From positions 1 to 13,989 of the forward strand of contig JAFEBC010000133.1 in the NCBI GenBank assembly GCA_018266095.1: a stretch of DNA of 13,989 nucleotides, read 5' to 3'. The notes below the pieces were generated by a model that saw only the letters and a list, made by a program, of their open reading frames with translations, was not told where the DNA came from and did no database searches. The DNA comes from Deltaproteobacteria bacterium (GTDB taxonomy: Bacteria; Myxococcota; Myxococcia; Myxococcales; 40CM-4-68-19). Numbering within the stretch: the stretch's first letter is position 1; every line of letters begins with the position of its first letter. A program made the translations under genes and the position numbers. Positions 12,848-13,989 of the stretch are shown here, piece after piece.

Positions 12848-13989
12848 GGCCCCACCTTCTTGGCGGCAGGCGCGTACTCGACCACGTTCACGGTCCACGG
12901 CGCGAGCTCGAGCCAGTCGCGCTTCACGTCCTCGGGAGCCGCCGGCAGCCCCTTGGAGTCGGCGAGCGACCACACCGCGGGGGAGCCCGAGACCCCGCAC
13001 GAGCGCGCGTCGACGCTCAACTGCAAGGGGCGCCGCGGGTCGTGGTTCAGCGCCACCAGCACGATCTTGCCCTCCGGCGTGCGCGAGGCGAACACGGAGG
13101 AGTCGTTGCGCTCGCCGCCGTTGACGGTGACGACCTGATCGCCGAAGCGGCCGCCCTTGCCGTCGTAGTTGCGGAAGGCGCGGAACGCCCAGTAGACGAA
13201 CCCGTTCTCGACCGGCGTGGGGAAGTGGAACGCGCCCTCCACGCCCAAGAGGCCGAAGCGCCCGAGGGCCTCCGCGGCAGCGAGGCCGCCGCTGATGTGC
13301 GTCTCGGCGCCGAAGTTCCATTCACCGATGACGATGCCGAGGCCGGGCTCGCCGTCGTCGATCCAGTCGCGCAGGCGAGGCACGAGGCGCTGCGCCTCGC
13401 CGATCCAGGACTCGTCGACGTAGGTCGGGTCCCAGAGCCCGCGCACCGAGCGGATGCGGCGCATCGAGGTGTCGAGGTCGGTGTCGCCGGTCAGCCCCAG
13501 GCCGATGCCCGCGCCCTGCGGATAGAAGTGGACGTCGACGGCGTCGACCAGCCGCTCGCCCGTGGTGCGCTCGAGCTCGCGCAGCTTGGAGAGCCACCAA
13601 GGGAAGAGCGCGGTCCCGCCGTGTGAGGCGCGATCCGAGCGGACCACGCGCCCCGGCCCGTTCGGCGTGGACGCCTCGGTGGCGGAGTCGAAGAGGCTCG
13701 TCCAGCCCCACGACGAGAACCCGGCGATGCGCGCTTGCGGGTCCGCGCTGCGCACCGCGCGGGCATAGTCCTGCGTGCGCTGCCAGATCTCGTCGAACGT
13801 CACCGGCTGCGGGTGCACGTCGCGGTGGGTCGAGTTCCACAGCGCCGGCTCGTTGTCGAGCATGTACATGCGCAGCGTGCGCTTGCCGGGCGCGTCCTTC
13901 TCGCGCATCGTCTTGACCCACTCCTCCACGAACGCGGGCGGCGCCGGCACGCTCGTCTTCGAGGGCGGCGGCGACTCCAGGGGCTCGCC
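12844..13989 (-). CDS. glycoside hydrolase family 44-like endoglucanase, N-terminus outside window
   Basis: 381 residues are visible; the frame runs off the right edge, so the true start, and any signal peptide, is unseen. The piece has the GH44 pattern: YMLDNEPALWNSTHRDVHP, with the acid/base Glu at 13849-13851, and VIGEWNFG, with the nucleophile Glu at 13321-13323. They are 176 residues apart, close to the spacing in characterised GH44 enzymes. VDVHFYPQ lies between them, and a beta-rich C-terminal part (about 12850-13060) matches the family's accessory domain. GH44 enzymes cleave beta-1,4-glucan, xyloglucan or mannan. Its stop overlaps the GT26 start by 4 bp, tying it to polysaccharide synthesis rather than plant degradation. 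A Pro/Ser-rich stretch near the edge could be a linker after a signal or anchor. Specificity towards the cluster's own polymer is inferred. Confidence 0.83.
   Translation of the reverse strand, partial: GEPLESPPPSKTSVPAPPAFVEEWVKTMREKDAPGKRTLRMYMLDNEPALWNSTHRDVHPQPVTFDEIWQRTQDYARAVRSADPQARIAGFSSWGWTSLFDSATEASTPNGPGRVVRSDRASHGGTALFPWWLSKLRELERTTGERLVDAVDVHFYPQGAGIGLGLTGDTDLDTSMRRIRSVRGLWDPTYVDESWIGEAQRLVPRLRDWIDDGEPGLGIVIGEWNFGAETHISGGLAAAEALGRFGLLGVEGAFHFPTPVENGFVYWAFRAFRNYDGKGGRFGDQVVTVNGGERNDSSVFASRTPEGKIVLVALNHDPRRPLQLSVDARSCGVSGSPAVWSLADSKGLPAAPEDVKRDWLELAPWTVNVVEYAPAAKKVGP

Noticed and set aside
11360..13138. Long plus-strand open frame across the GT4 and GT26 genes
   Set aside because: It spans two well-defined minus-strand genes and their junction; the translation is Arg/His/Gln-rich with no motif.

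Overview
The window comes from a very GC-rich bacterial genome with strong codon bias. Long antisense reading frames stay open opposite nearly every real gene. The composition, an Asp-Ala-Gly repeat linker behind a secretion signal, and an orphan GspE-type ATPase fused to a Crp-like domain all fit the Myxococcota (former Deltaproteobacteria). This is inference from style, since no rRNA or other marker gene is present. Nine protein genes are supported, two of them cut by the window edges. No tRNA, rRNA, CRISPR array, insertion sequence or transposase was seen.

Left part (1-2190): an alpha/beta hydrolase on the minus strand, truncated at the left edge, and a PlsB-type glycerol-3-phosphate acyltransferase on the plus strand. 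Their GTG starts are divergent and only 3 bp apart. A plausible rho-independent terminator follows the acyltransferase.

Middle left (2191-6024, minus strand): a two-gene unit. The upstream gene encodes an exported PHP-domain metallo-hydrolase with a (Asp-Ala-Gly)n linker. 36 bp later comes an orphan secretion/pilus-type ATPase whose N-terminal subdomain is replaced by a cyclic-nucleotide-binding fold. A 286-bp intergenic region with an AT-rich island separates this unit from the next cluster.

Right part (6311-13989): a surface polysaccharide locus made of two convergent operons. On the plus strand are a polyprenyl-phosphate sugar transferase that starts repeat-unit assembly, a hexapeptide acyltransferase-FkbH (HAD-IIIC) fusion, and, overlapping it by 4 bp, a hexapeptide acyltransferase fused to a carrier-protein-like domain. 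On the minus strand are a GH44 endoglucanase-like enzyme (N-terminus outside the window), a WecG/TagA-type GT26 glycosyltransferase overlapping it by 4 bp, and a GT4 glycosyltransferase 3 bp further on.

My reading is that the locus builds a polyprenyl-linked polysaccharide. The FkbH protein and the acyltransferase-carrier fusion would form a carrier-tethered route that adds an acyl or glyceryl-type decoration, and the GH44 enzyme would trim or release the polymer. The FkbH/acyltransferase-carrier pair and the cyclic-nucleotide-domain ATPase are the most unusual items.
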